From positions 1-64,000 of the forward strand of contig NW_025408304.1 in NCBI RefSeq assembly GCF_905475395.1: a stretch of 64,000 nucleotides of DNA, given 5' to 3'. Positions 44,504 to 58,300 of this stretch are shown here, piece after piece. Position 1 is the first letter of the stretch, and each line of letters begins with the position of its first letter. The translations under genes and the position numbers were made by a program. The notes beneath the pieces are model-generated. The model had not been told where the DNA came from, did no database searches, and was given only the letters and a program-made list of their open reading frames with translations. This DNA is from Chrysoperla carnea (lineage: Eukaryota > Arthropoda > Insecta > Neuroptera > Chrysopidae).

Positions 44504-46332
44504 TATATATATAAAAGTTCCTTATCCTTTACAGGATGTTGGAGACCACATTTTTCCACTTGTCTCTATCCATGGCTGTCTCTTTTAATTCATAAATGTT
44601 GGTGATATTTGTGAATCTTTTAATTGTAGAAAGCCATGTTGTTCTTTTTCTTCCTCTTGAACTCCAGCCTTCCAATTTTTCAAATAAAATTAGCTTTTCG
44701 AGATCAAATTGTTCGCCACTAAACACCTTTTGTAATTTACACGAGCAAAAATTTCTTCATTTGTTAACATATCAGTCCACTTTATTTTTAACATACGTCT
44801 AACACACCATGTTTCGAACGCGGCTAGTCTTTTTTCACTGACATATTTAAGCACCCATGTTTCACAAGAATAGAGTAAAGCGGACCATATATATGTTTTT
44901 AGCATTTTAAATCTGTTATTGAAATTTATATGTCGATTAGTTAGATAAGTTTTTAATTTCATAAAATTGGTTTTAGCAATTGCAATTCGTTTTTTAATTT
45001 CAATCAACTGATCATTATTGTAGGTAATAATTTTCCCCAAGTAACTGGTTTGGTTTGGTTGGATTATTTTATTGTTTTTGTAAACAATATTTACGTTAAG
45101 CTGCATAGGATCTTTACTAAATACCATACACGATGTTTTTTTAATGTTAAGTTTTAAGCCATGCTGTTCGCTAACTGCAGCCACCTTGGAAATGAGAGTT
45201 TGCAATTCTACTTCACTAGAACTCAATAATACTGTGTCGTCTGCGTATCTCAGATTATTCACTCGAACTCCGTTAAATTTAACACCAATATCCAATTTTT
45301 CTATAGCCTCGTTGATGATGTACTCGGCATAAACATTGAAAAATATTGGAGAAAGAACACATCCCTGGCGAACACCTTTTTCAATTCTGATATTCTTAGT
45401 GTTGCCACACCCAGTTGTAACTTGAGCTGTTTGACACCAATATAATTTTTTTAAGATGTTAATTATTTTTTTATCATTACATAATCGGTTAAGAATATTA
45501 AAAAGAATATCGTGTGAGACGTTGTCGAATGCCTTCTCATAGTCTATAAAGCAAGCAAATACTCGTAAATTGTTTTCGATAGCGCGCTCCACTAAAATGT
45601 TTAACCAGAAAATGGCTTCACGAGTACCCACTCCTTTTTTAAAACCCATCTGAGTCGGTCCTATTTCAGCTTGTAAGCTCGTATTTATCCTTCGTAACAC
45701 GATTTTTAAGAAAACTTTAGTTATGTTGGATGTCAAACTGATAGTTCTGTAGTCCGAACATTCGTTAGCGTTAATTTTCTTTGGCAATAAAATAAAGTTT
45801 GATTCAAGTAGTATTTTAGGAACATCTTCTGTCTGATACATTTCATTACATAAATTTTGAAGTTCACGTATGCTACTTGAATCCAAACACTTTAAATATT
45901 CACCAAAAACTCCTTCTTCTCCACAGGCTTTACGCACTCCAAGTTCTTCAACTGCTTTTTCAACTTCTTCTAACAATATTGGTAGATATGGAGAGTTAGT
46001 GGTATTTTCCGCCAGCAAAGCATGACGCGTTTGATCTTTGAAGGTGTGTTCAACATATTCTTGCCATCTATTGACAATTTCCACGTTTTCAGTTAAGATC
46101 TTGCCATCTTTATTCCTTAAATTGCCTTTTAATGTGTACGTGATATTCCACACATGCTCTTAATTTCCTTATGCAATTTATGTGGATTATTAAGTTTTCC
46201 ATACATATCTATATTGTTGCATTTTTCATCTAGCCATGCTTGTTTTGCTTTCTATATTTTGTTTTTGATTTGTTTGTTCTTGAGTTTATATTGGGTAGCG
46301 TTATTTTTAAGTGATCTTCTTTCTATCATTAG
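44504..46332 (-). mobile_element. RTE-type retrotransposon copy 2
   Basis: Uninterrupted 1829-bp copy. Flanked by TCATGACTATA on both sides (44493-44503 and 46333-46343). The 3' tail is an AT microsatellite. It lacks 49 bp present in copy 1 at about 17803-17851; the deletion lies between two CAC triplets (after 44718). It carries the empty target site of the Polinton-like element at 44794-44799. Confidence 0.93.
44690..46153 (-). pseudogene. RTE reverse transcriptase, copy 2
   Basis: 487 codons open, from MWNITYTLKG to NLISKS. All RT motifs (FIDYEKAFD, RQGCVLSP, YADD) are present. The 49-bp deletion shifts the frame after NYKRCLV, so the C-terminal tail (44529-44690) is in another frame. No AP endonuclease domain: the element is 5' truncated. 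Upstream codons to 46332 contain the stop shared with copy 1. Dead on arrival. Confidence 0.9.
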
Positions 46333-49300
46333 TCATGACTATACAAATCATTAAAATTTTGATCCAAGTAAGTCAAAATGTATACATAGAGGTCGTTTAT
46401 GACTGGTCTAAGTATAAATAAGCCAAAAATGATCAAATTTGACATTTTTCGATAGAAAAAAAAAACATTTTTTGAAAATTTTCGATTTTTCAACATGAGA
46501 GTCATGACTATACAAATCATTGAAATTTTGATCCAAGTAAGTCAAAATGTATACATAGAGGTCGTTTATGACTGGACTAAGTATAAATAAGCCAAAAATG
46601 ATCAAATTTGACATTTTTCGATAGAAAAAACATTTTTTGAAAATTTCCGATTTTACAACTAGAATGTCATGACTATACAAATCATTGAAATTTTGATCCA
46701 AGTAAGTCAAAATGTATACATAGAGGTCGTTCATGACTAGACTAAGTATAAATAAGCCAAAAATGATCAAATTTGACATTTTTCGATAGAAAAAACATTT
46801 TTTGAAAATTTTCGATTTTTCAACATGAGAGTCATGACGATACAAATCATTGAAATTTTTATCCAAGTAATTCAAAATGTATACATAGAGGTCCTTTATG
46901 ACTGGACTAAGTATAAATAAGCCAAAAATGATCAAATTTGACATTTTTCGATAGAAAAAACATTTTTTAAAATTTTCGATTTTTCAACATGAGAATCATG
47001 ACTATACAAATCAATGAAATTTTGATCCAAGTAAGTCAAAATGTACACATAGAGGTCGTTTATGACTGCTCTAAGTATAAATAAGCCAAAAATGATCAAA
47101 TTTGACATTTTTCGATAAAAAAAACATTTTTTGAAAATTTTCGATTTTTCAACATGAGAGTCATGACTATACGAATCATTGAAATTTTTGATCCAAGTAA
47201 GTCAAAATGTATACATAGAGGTCATTTATGACTGGACTAAGTATAACTAAGCCAAAAATGATCAAATTTGACATTTTTCGATAGAAAAAACATTTTTTGA
47301 AAATTTCCGATTTTACAACTAGAATGTCATGACTATACAAATCATTGAAATTTTGATCCAAGTAAGTCAAAATGTATACATAGAGGTCGTTTATGACTGG
47401 ACTAAGAATAAATAAGCCAAAAATGATCAAATATGACTTTTTTCGATAGAAAAAACATTTTTTGAAAATTTTTGATTTTTCAACATGAGAGGCATGACTA
47501 TACGAATCATTGAAATTTTGATCCAAGTAAGTCAAAATGTATACAGAGAGGTCGTTTATGACTGGTCTAAGTATAAATAAGCCAAAAATGATCAAATTTG
47601 ACATTTTTCGATAGAAAAAACATTTTTTGAAAATTTTCGATTTTACAACTAGAATGTCATGACTATACAAATCATTAAAATTTTGATCCAAGTAAGTCAA
47701 AATGTATACATAGAGGTCGTTTATGACTGGACTAAGTATAAATAAGCCAAAAATGATCAAATTTGACATTTTTCGATAGAAAAAACATTTTTTGAAAATT
47801 TTCGATTTTTCAACATGAGAGTCATGACTATACGAATCATTGAAATTTTGATCCAAGTAAGTCAAAATGTATACATAGAGGTCGTTTATGATTGGACTAA
47901 GTATAATTAAGCCAAAAATGATCAAATTTGACATTTTTCGATAGAAAAAACATTTTTTGAAAATTTCCGATTTTACAACTAGAATGTCATGACTATACAA
48001 ATCATTGAAATTTTGATCCAAGTAAGTCAAAATGTATACAAAGAGGTCGTTTATGACTGGACTAAGTATAAATAAGCCAAAAATGATCAAATTTGACATT
48101 TTTGGATAGAAAAAACATTTTTTGAAAATTTTTGATTTTTCAACATGAGAGTCATGACTATACGAATCAATGAAATTTTGATCCAAGTAAGTCAAAATGA
48201 ATACATAGAGGTCGTTTATGACTGGACTAAGTATAATTACGCCAAAAATCATCAAATTTGACATTTTTCGATAGAAAAAATGTTTTTGAAAATTTTCGAT
48301 TTTTCAACATGAGAGTCATGACTATACAAATCATTGAAATTTTTATCCAAGCAATTCAAAATGTATACATAGAAGTCCTTTATGACTTGACTAAGTATAA
48401 ATAAGAAAAAAATGATCAAATTTGACATTTTTCGATAGAAAAAACATTTTTTGAAAATTTTCAAAATTTCAACATGAGAGTCATGACTAAACAAATCATT
48501 GAAATTTTGATCCAAGTAAGTCAAAATGTATACAAAGAGGTCGTTTATGACTGGACTAAGTATAAATAAGCCAAAAATGATCAAATTTGACATTTTTCGA
48601 TCGAAAAAAACATTTTTGAAAATTTTCGATTTTTCAACATGAGAGTCATGACTTTACAAATCATTGAAAGTTTTATCGAAGTAAGTCAAAATGTATACAT
48701 AGAGGTCGTTTATGTCTGGAATAAGTATAAATAAGCCAAAAATGACATTTTTCGATAGAAAAAACATTTTTTGAAAATATTCGATTTTACAACTAGAATG
48801 TCATGACCATACAAATAATTGAAATTTTGATCCAAGTAAGTCAAAATGTATACATAGAGGTCGTTTATGACTATACTAAGTAAAAATAAGCCAAAAATGA
48901 TCAAATTTGACATTTTTCGATCGAAAAAAACATTTTTGAAAATTTTCGATTTTTCAACATGAGAGTCATGACTATACGAATCATTGAAATTTTTGATCCA
49001 AGTAAGTCAAAATGTATACATAGAGGTCATTTATAACTGGACTAAGTATAACTAAGCCAAAAATGATCAAATTTGACATTTTTCGATAGAAAAAACATTT
49101 TTTGAAAATTTTTGATTTTTCAACATGAGAGGCATGACTATACGAATCATTGAAATTTTGATCCAAGTAAGTCAAAATGTATACAGAGAGGTCGTTTATG
49201 ACTGGTCTAAGTATAAATAAGCCAAAAATGATCAAATTTGACATTTTTCGATAGAAAAAACATTTTTTGAAAATTTTCGATTTTACAACTAGAATGTCAT

Positions 49301-52300
49301 GACTATACAAATCATTAAAATTTTGATCCAAGTAAGTCAAAATGTATACATAGAGGTCGTTTATGACTGGACTAAGTATAAATAAGCCAAAAATGATCAA
49401 ATTTGACATTTTTCGATAGAAAAAACATTTTTTGAAAATTTTCGATTTTTCAACATGAGAGTCATGACTATACGAATCATTGAAATTTTGATACAAGTAA
49501 GTCAAAATGTATACATAGAGGTCGTTTATGATTGGACTAAGTATAATTAAGCCAAAAATGATCAAATTTGACATTTTTCGATAGAAAAAACATTTTTTGA
49601 AAATTTCCGATTTTACAACTAGAATGTCATGACTATACAAATCATTGAAATTTCGATCCAAGTAAGTCAAAATGTATATAAAGAGGTCGTTTATGACTGG
49701 ACTAAGTATAAATAAGCCAAAAATGATCAAATTTGACATTTTTCGATAGAAAAAACATTTTTTGAAAATTTTTGATTTTTCAACATGAGAGTCATGACTA
49801 TACGAATCAATGAAATTTTGATCCAAGTAAGTCAAAATGAATACATAGAGGTCTTTTATGACTGGACTAAGTATAATTACGCCAAAAATCATCAAATTTG
49901 ACATTTTTCGATAGAAAAAATGTTTTTGAAAATTTTCGATTTTTCAACATGAGAGTCATGACTATACAAATCATTGAAATTTTTATCCAAGCAATTCAAA
50001 ATGTATACATAGAAGTCCTTTATGACTTGACTAAGTATAAATAAGAAAAAAATGATCAAATTTGATATTTTTCGATAGAAAAAACATTTTTTGAAAATTT
50101 TCAAAATTTCAACATGAGAGTCATGACTAAACAAATCATTGAAATTTTGATCCAAGTAAGTCAAAATGTATACAAAGAGGTCGTTTATGACTGGACTAAG
50201 TATAAATAAGCCAAAAATGACATTTTTCGATAGAAAAAACATTTTTTGAAAATATTCGATTTTACAACTAGAATGTCATGACCATACAAATAATTGAAAT
50301 TTTGATCCAAGTAAGTCAAAATGTATACATAGAGGTCGTTTATGACTATACTAAGTAAAAATAAGCCAAAAATGATCAAATTTGACATTTTTCGCTAGAA
50401 AAAACATTTTTTGAAAATTTCCGATTTTACAACATGAGAGTCATGACTATACAAATCATTGAAATTTTGATCCAAGTAAGTCAAAATGTATACATAGAGG
50501 TCGTTTATGACTGGACTAAGTATAAATAAGCCAAAAATGATCAAATTTGACTTTTTTCGATAGAAAAAACATTTTTTGAAAATTTTTGATTTTTCAACAT
50601 GAGAGGCATGACTATACGAATCATTGAAATTTTGATCCAAGTAAGTCGAAATGTATACAGAGAGGTCGTTTATGACTGGACTAAGTATAAATAAGCCAAA
50701 AATGATCAAATTTGACATTTTTCGATAGAAAAAACATTTTTTGAAAATTTTCGATTTGTCAACATGAGAGTCATGACTATACGAATCATTGAAATTTTGA
50801 TCCAAGTAAGTCAAAATGTATACAAAGAGGTCGTTTATGACTGCCCTAAGTATAAATAAGCCAAAAATGATCAAATTTGACATTTTTCGATAGAGAAACA
50901 TTTTTTGAAAATATTCGATTTTACATTTAGAATGTCATGACTATACAAATCATTGAAATTTTTATCCAAGTAATTCAAAATGTATACATAGAAGTCCTTT
51001 ATGACTTGACTAAGTATAAATAAGAAAAAAATGATCAAATTTGACATTTTTCGATAGAAAAAACATTTTTTGAAAATTTTCGATTTTTCAACATGAAAGT
51101 CATGATTACACAACTAATTGAAATTTTGATCCAAGTAAGTCAAAATGTATACATAGAGGTCCTTAATGACTGGACTAAGTATAAATTAGCCAAAAATGAT
51201 CAAATTTGACATTTTTCGATAGAAAAAACATTTTTTGAAAATTTCCGATTTTACAACTAGAATGTCATGACTATACAAATCAATGAAATTTTGATCCAAG
51301 TAAGTCAAAATGTATACATAGAGGTCGTTTATGACTGGACTAAGTATAAATATGCCAAAAATGATCAAATTTGACATTTTTCGATAGAAAAAACATATTT
51401 TGAAAATATTCGATTTTACAATTAGAATGTCATAACTATACAAATCATTAAAATTTTGATCCAAGTAAGTCAAAATGTATACATAGAGGTCATTTATGAC
51501 TGGACTAAGTATAAATAAGCCAAAAATGATCAATTTTGACATTTTTCGATAGAAAAAACATTTTTTGAAAATATTCGATTTTACAACTAAAATGTCATGA
51601 CAATACAAATCATTAAAATTTTGATCCAAGTAAGTCAAAATGTATACATTGAGGTCGTTTATGACTATACTAAGTATAAATAAGCCAAAAATGATCAAAT
51701 TTGACATTTTTCGATAGAAAAAACATTTTTTGAAAATTTTCGATTTTTCAACATGAGAGTCATGACTATACAAATAATTGAAATTTTGATCCAATTAAGT
51801 CAAAATGTATACATAGAGATCCTTAATGACTATACTAAGTATAAATAAGCCAAAATTGATCAAATTTGACATTTTTCGACAGAAAAAACATTTTTTGAAA
51901 ATTTTCGATTTTTCAACATGAGAGTCATGCCTAGACAAATCATTGAAATTTTGATCCAAGTAATTCAAAATGTATACATCGAGGTCGTTTATGACTGGAC
52001 TAAGTATAAATAAGCCAAGACTGATCAAATTTGACATTTTTCGATAGAAAAAACATTTTTTGAAAATTTTCGATTTTTCAACTAGAATGTCATGACTATA
52101 CAAATCATTGAAATTTTGTTCCAAGTAATTCAAAATGTATACAATGAGGTCGTTTATGACTGGACTAACTAAAAATAAGCCAAAAATGATCAAATTTGAC
52201 ATTTTTCGATAGAAAAAACATTTTTTGAAAATTTTTGATTTTTCAACATGAGGGTCATGACTATACAAATCATTGAAATTTTGATCCTAGAAAGTCAGAA

Positions 52301-55300
52301 TGTATACATAGAGGTTGTTTATGACTGGAATAAGTATAAATAAGCCAAAAATGATCAAATTTGACACTTTTCGATAGAAAAAACATTTTTTGAAAATTTC
52401 CGATTTTACAACTAGAATGTCATGACTATAAAAATCATTGAAATTTTGATCCAAAAAAGTCGAAATGTATACATAGAGGTCCTTTATGACTGGACTAAGT
52501 ATAAATAAGCCAAAAATGATCAAATTTGACATTTTTCGCTAGAAAAAACATTTTTTGAAAATTTCCGATTTTACAACATGAGAGTCATGACTATACAAAT
52601 CATTGAAATTTTGATCCAAGTAAGTCAAAATGTATACATAGAGGTCGTTTATGACTGGACTAAGTATAAATAAGCCAAAAATGATCAAATTTGACTTTTT
52701 TCGATAGAAAAAACATTTTTTGAAAATTTTTGATTTTTCAACATGAGAGGCATGACTATACGAATCATTGAAATTTTGATCCAAGTAAGTCAAAATGTAT
52801 ACAGAGAGGTCGTTTATGACTGGTCTAAGTATAAATAAGCCAAAAATGATCAAATTTGACATTTTTCGAAAGAAAAAACATTTTTTGAAAATTTTCGATT
52901 TTTCAACATGAAAGTCATGATTATACAACTAATTGAAATTTTGATCCAAGTAAGTCAAAATGTATAAATAGAGGTCCTTAATGACTGGACTAAGTATAAA
53001 TAAGCCAAAAATGATCAAATTTGACATTTTTCGATAGAAAAAACATTTTTTGAAAATTTCCGATTTTACAACTAGAATGTCATGACTATACAAATCAATG
53101 AAATTTTGATCCAAGTAAGTCAAAATGTATACATAGAGGTCGTTTATGACTGGACTAAGTATAAATATGCCAAAAATGATCAAATTTGACATTTTTCGTT
53201 AGAAAAAACATATTTTGAAAATATTCGATTTTACAACTAGAATGTCATAACTATACAAATCATTAAAATTTTGATCCAAGTAAGTCAAAATGTATACATA
53301 GAGGTCATTTATGACTGGACTAAGTATAAATAAGCCAAAAATGATCAAATTTGACATTTTTCGATAGAAAAAACATTTTTTGAAAATATTTGATTTTACA
53401 ACTAGAATGTCATGACAATACAAATCATTAAAATTTTGATCCAAGTAAGTCAAAATGTATACATAGAGGTCGTTTATGACTATACTAAGTATAAATAAGC
53501 CAAAAATGATCAAATTTGACATTTTTCGATAGATAAAACATTTTTTGAAAATTTTCGATTTTTCAACATGAGAGTCATGACTATACAAATAATTGAAATT
53601 TTGATCCAAGTAAGTCAAAATGTATACATAGAGATCCTTAATGACTATACTAAGTATAAATAAGCCAAAATTGATCAAATTTGACATTTTTCGATAGAAA
53701 AAACATTTTTTGAAAATTTTCGATTTTTCAACATGAGAGTCATGCCTAGACAAATCATTGAAATTTTGATCCAAGTAATTCAAAATGTATACATCGAGGT
53801 CGTTTATGACTGGACTAAGTATAAATAAGCCAAGACTGATCAAATTTGACATTTTTCGATAGAAAAAACATTTTTTGAAAATTTTCGATTTTTCGACTAG
53901 AATGTCATGACTATACAAATCATTGAAATTTTGTTCCAAGTAATTCAAAATGTATACAATGAGGTCGTTTATGACTGGACTAACTAAAAATAAGCCAAAA
54001 ATGATCAAATTTGACATTTTTCGATAGAAAAAACATTTTTTGAAAATTTTTGATTTTTCAACATGAGGGTCATGACTATACAAATCATTGAAATTTTGAT
54101 CCAAGAAAGTCAGAATGTATACATAGAGGTTGTTTATGACTGGAATAAGTATAAATAAGCCAAAAATGATAAAATTTGACATTTTTCAATAGAAAAAACA
54201 TTTTTTGAAAATTTTCGATTTTTCAACTAGAATGTCATGACTATACAAATAATTGAAATTTTGATCCAAGTAAGTCAAAATGTATCCATAGAGGTCGTTT
54301 ATGACTGGACTAAGTATAAATAAGCCAAAAATGATCAAATTTGACATTTTTCGATAGAAAAAACATTTTTTGAAAATTTTCGATTTTTCAACATGAGAGT
54401 CATGACTATACAAATCATTGAAATTTTGATCCAAGTAAGTCAAAATGTAAACAAAGAGGTCCTTTATGACTGGACAAAGTATAAAAGAGCCAAAAATGAT
54501 CAAATTTGACATTTTTCGATAGAAAAAACATTTTTTGAAAATTTCCGATTTTACAACTAGAATGTCATGACTATAAAAATCATTGAAATTTTGATCCAAG
54601 AAAGTCGAAATGTATACATAGAGGTCCTTTATGACTTGACTAAGTATAAATAAGCCAAAAATGATCAAATTTGACATTTTTCGATAGAAAAAACATTTTT
54701 TGAAAATTTTCGATTTTTCAACATGAGAGTCATGACTATACGAATCATTGAAATTTTGATCCAAGTAAGTCAAAATGTATACATAGAGATCGTTTATGAC
54801 TGGACTAAGTATAATTAAGCCAAAAATGATCAAATTTGACATTTTTCGATAGAAAAAACATTTTTTGAAAATTTCCGATTTTACAACTAGAATGTCATGA
54901 CTATACAAATCATTGAAATTTTGATCCAAGTAAGTCAAAATGTAAACATAGAGGTCCTTTATGACTGGACAAAGTATAAAAGAGCCAAAAATGATCAAAT
55001 TTGACATTTTTCGATAGAAAAAACATTTTTTGAAAATTTCCGATTTTACAACTAGAATGTCATGACTATAAAAATCATTGAAATTTTGATCCAAGAAAGT
55101 CGAAATGTATACATAGAGGTCCTCTATGACTGGACTAAGTATAAATAAGCCAAAAATGATCAAATTTGACATTTTTCGATAGAAAAAACATTTTTTGAAA
55201 ATTTTCGATTTTTCAACATGAGAGTCATGCCTATACGAATCATTGAAATTTTGATCTTAGTAAGTCAAAATGTATACATAGAGGTCGTTTATGACTGGAC

Positions 55301-58300
55301 TAAGTATAATTAAGCCAAAAATGATCAAATTTGACATTTTTCGATAGAAAAAACATTTTTTGAAAATTTCGATTTTACAACATGAGAGTCATGACTTTAC
55401 AAATCATTGAAATTTTGATCCAAGTAAGTCAAAATGTATACATAGAGGTCGTTTATGACTGGACTAAGTATAAATAAGCCAAAAATGATCAAATTTGACT
55501 TTTTTCGATAGAAAAAACATTTTTTGAAAATTTTTGATTTTTCAACATGAGAGGCATGACTATACGAATCATTGAAATTTTGATCCAAGTAAGTCAAAAT
55601 GTATACAGAAAGGTCGTTTATGACTGGTCTAAGTATAAATAAGCCAAAAATGATCAAATTTGACATTTTTCGATAGAAAAAACATTTTTTGAAAATTTTC
55701 GATTTTTCAACATGAGAGTCATGCCTATACGAATCATTGAAATTTTGATCCAAGTAAGTCAAAATGTATACATAGAGGTCGTTTATGACTGGACTAAGTA
55801 TAATTAAGCCAAAAATGATCAAATTTGACATTTTTCGATAGAAAAAACATTTTTTGAAAATTTCGATTTTACAACATGAGAGTCATGACTTTACAAATCA
55901 TTGAAATTTTGATCCAAGTAAGTCAAAATGTATACATAGAGGTCGTTTATGACTGGTCTAAGTATAAATAAGCCAAAAATGATCAAATTTGACATTTTTC
56001 GATAGAAAAAACATTTTTTGCAAATTTTCGATTTTACAACTAGAATGTCATGACTATACAAATCATTAAAATTTTGATCCAAGTCAGGCAAAATGTATAC
56101 ATAGAGGTCGTTTATGACTGGTCTGAGTATAAATAAGCCAAAAATGATCAAATTTGACATTTTTCGATAGAAAAAACATTTTTTGAAAATTTTCGATTTT
56201 TCAACATGAAAGTCATGACTATACAAATCATTGAAATTTTGATCCAAGTAAGTCAAAATATATACACAGAGGTCGTTTATGACTGGGCTAAGTATTAATA
56301 AGCTAAAAATGATCAAATTTGACATTTTTCGATAGAAAAAACATTTTTTGAAAATTTTCGATTTTTCAACATGAAAGTCATGATTATACAACTAATTGAA
56401 ATTTTGATCTAAGTAAGTCAAAATGTATACATAGAGGTCCTTAATGACTGGACTAAGTATAAATAAGCCAAAAATGATCAAATTTGACATTTTTCGATAG
56501 AAAAAACATTTTTTGAAAATTTCCGATTTTACAACTAGAATGTCATGACTATACAAATCAATGAAATTTTGATCCAAGTAAGTCAAAATGTATACATAGA
56601 GGTCGTTTATGACTGGACTAAGTATAAATATGCCAAAAATGATCAAATTTGACATTTTTCGATAGAAAAAACATATTTTGAAAATATTCGATTTTACAAC
56701 TAGAATGTCATAACTATACAAATCATTAAAATTTTGATCCAAGTAAGTCAAAATGTATACATAGAGGTCATTTATGACTGGAGTAAGTATAAATAAGCCA
56801 AAAATGATCAAATTTGACATTTTTCGATAGAAAAAACATTTTTTGAAAATATTTGATTTTACAACTAGAATGTCATGACAATACAAATCATTAAAATTTT
56901 GATCCAAGTAAGTCAAAATGTATACATAGAGGTCGTTTATGACTATACTAAGTATAAATAAGCCAAAAATGATCAAATTTGACATTTTTCGATAGAAAAA
57001 ACATTTTTTGAAAATTTTCGATTTTTCAACATGAGAGTCATGACTATACAAATAATTGAAATTTTGATCCAAGTAAGTCAAAATGTATACATAGAGATCC
57101 TTAATGACTATACTAAGTATAAATAAGCCAAAATTGATCAAATTTGACATTTTTCGATAGAAAAAACATTTTTTGAAAATTTTCGATTTTTCGACTAGAA
57201 TGTCATGACTATACAAATCATTGAAATTTTGTTCCAAGTAATTCAAAATGTATACAATGAGGTCGTTTATGACTGGACTAACTAAAAATAAGCCAAAAAT
57301 GATCAAATTTGACATTTTTCGATAGAAAAAACATTTTTTGAAAATTTTTGATTTTTCAACATGAGGGTCATGACTATACAAATCATTGAAATTTTGATCC
57401 AAGAAAGTCAGAATGTATACATAGAGGTTGTTTATGACTGGAATAAGTATAAATAGGCCAAAAATGATAAAATTTGACATTTTTCAATAGAAAAAACATT
57501 TTTTGAAAATTTTCGATTTTTCAACTAGAATGTCATGACTATACAAATAATTGAAATTTTGATCCAAGTAAGTCAAAATGTATCCATAGAGGTCGTTTAT
57601 GACTGGACTAAGTATAAATAAGCCAAAAATGATCAAATTTGACATTTTTCGATAGAAAAAACATTTTTTGAAAATTTTCGATTTTTCAACATGAGAGTCA
57701 TGACTATACAAATCATTGAAATTTTGATCCAAGTAAGTCAAAATGTAAACATAGAGGTCCTTTATGACTGGACAAAGTATAAAAGAGCCAAAAATGATCA
57801 AATTTGACATTTTTCGATAGAAAAAACATTTTTTGAAAATTTTCGATTTTACAACTAGAATGTCATGACTACAAAAATCATTGAAATTTTGATCCAAGAA
57901 AGTCGAAATGTATACATAGAGGTCCTTTATGACTGGACTAAGTATAAATAAGCCAAAAATGATCAAATTTGACATTTTTCGATAGAAAAAACATTTTTTG
58001 AAAATTTTCGATTTTTCAACATGAGATTCATGACTATACGAATCATTGAAATTTTGATCCAAGTAAGTCAAAATGTATACATAGAGGTCGTTTATGACTG
58101 GACTAAGTATAATTAAGCCAAAAATGATCAAATTGGACATTTTTCGATAGAAAAAACATTTTTTGAAAATTTCCGATTTTACAACTAGAATGTCATGACT
58201 ATACAAATCATTGAAATTTTGATCCAAGTAAGTCAAAATGTAAACATAGAGGTCCTTTATGACTGGACAAAGTATAAAAGAGCCAAAAATGATCAAATTT

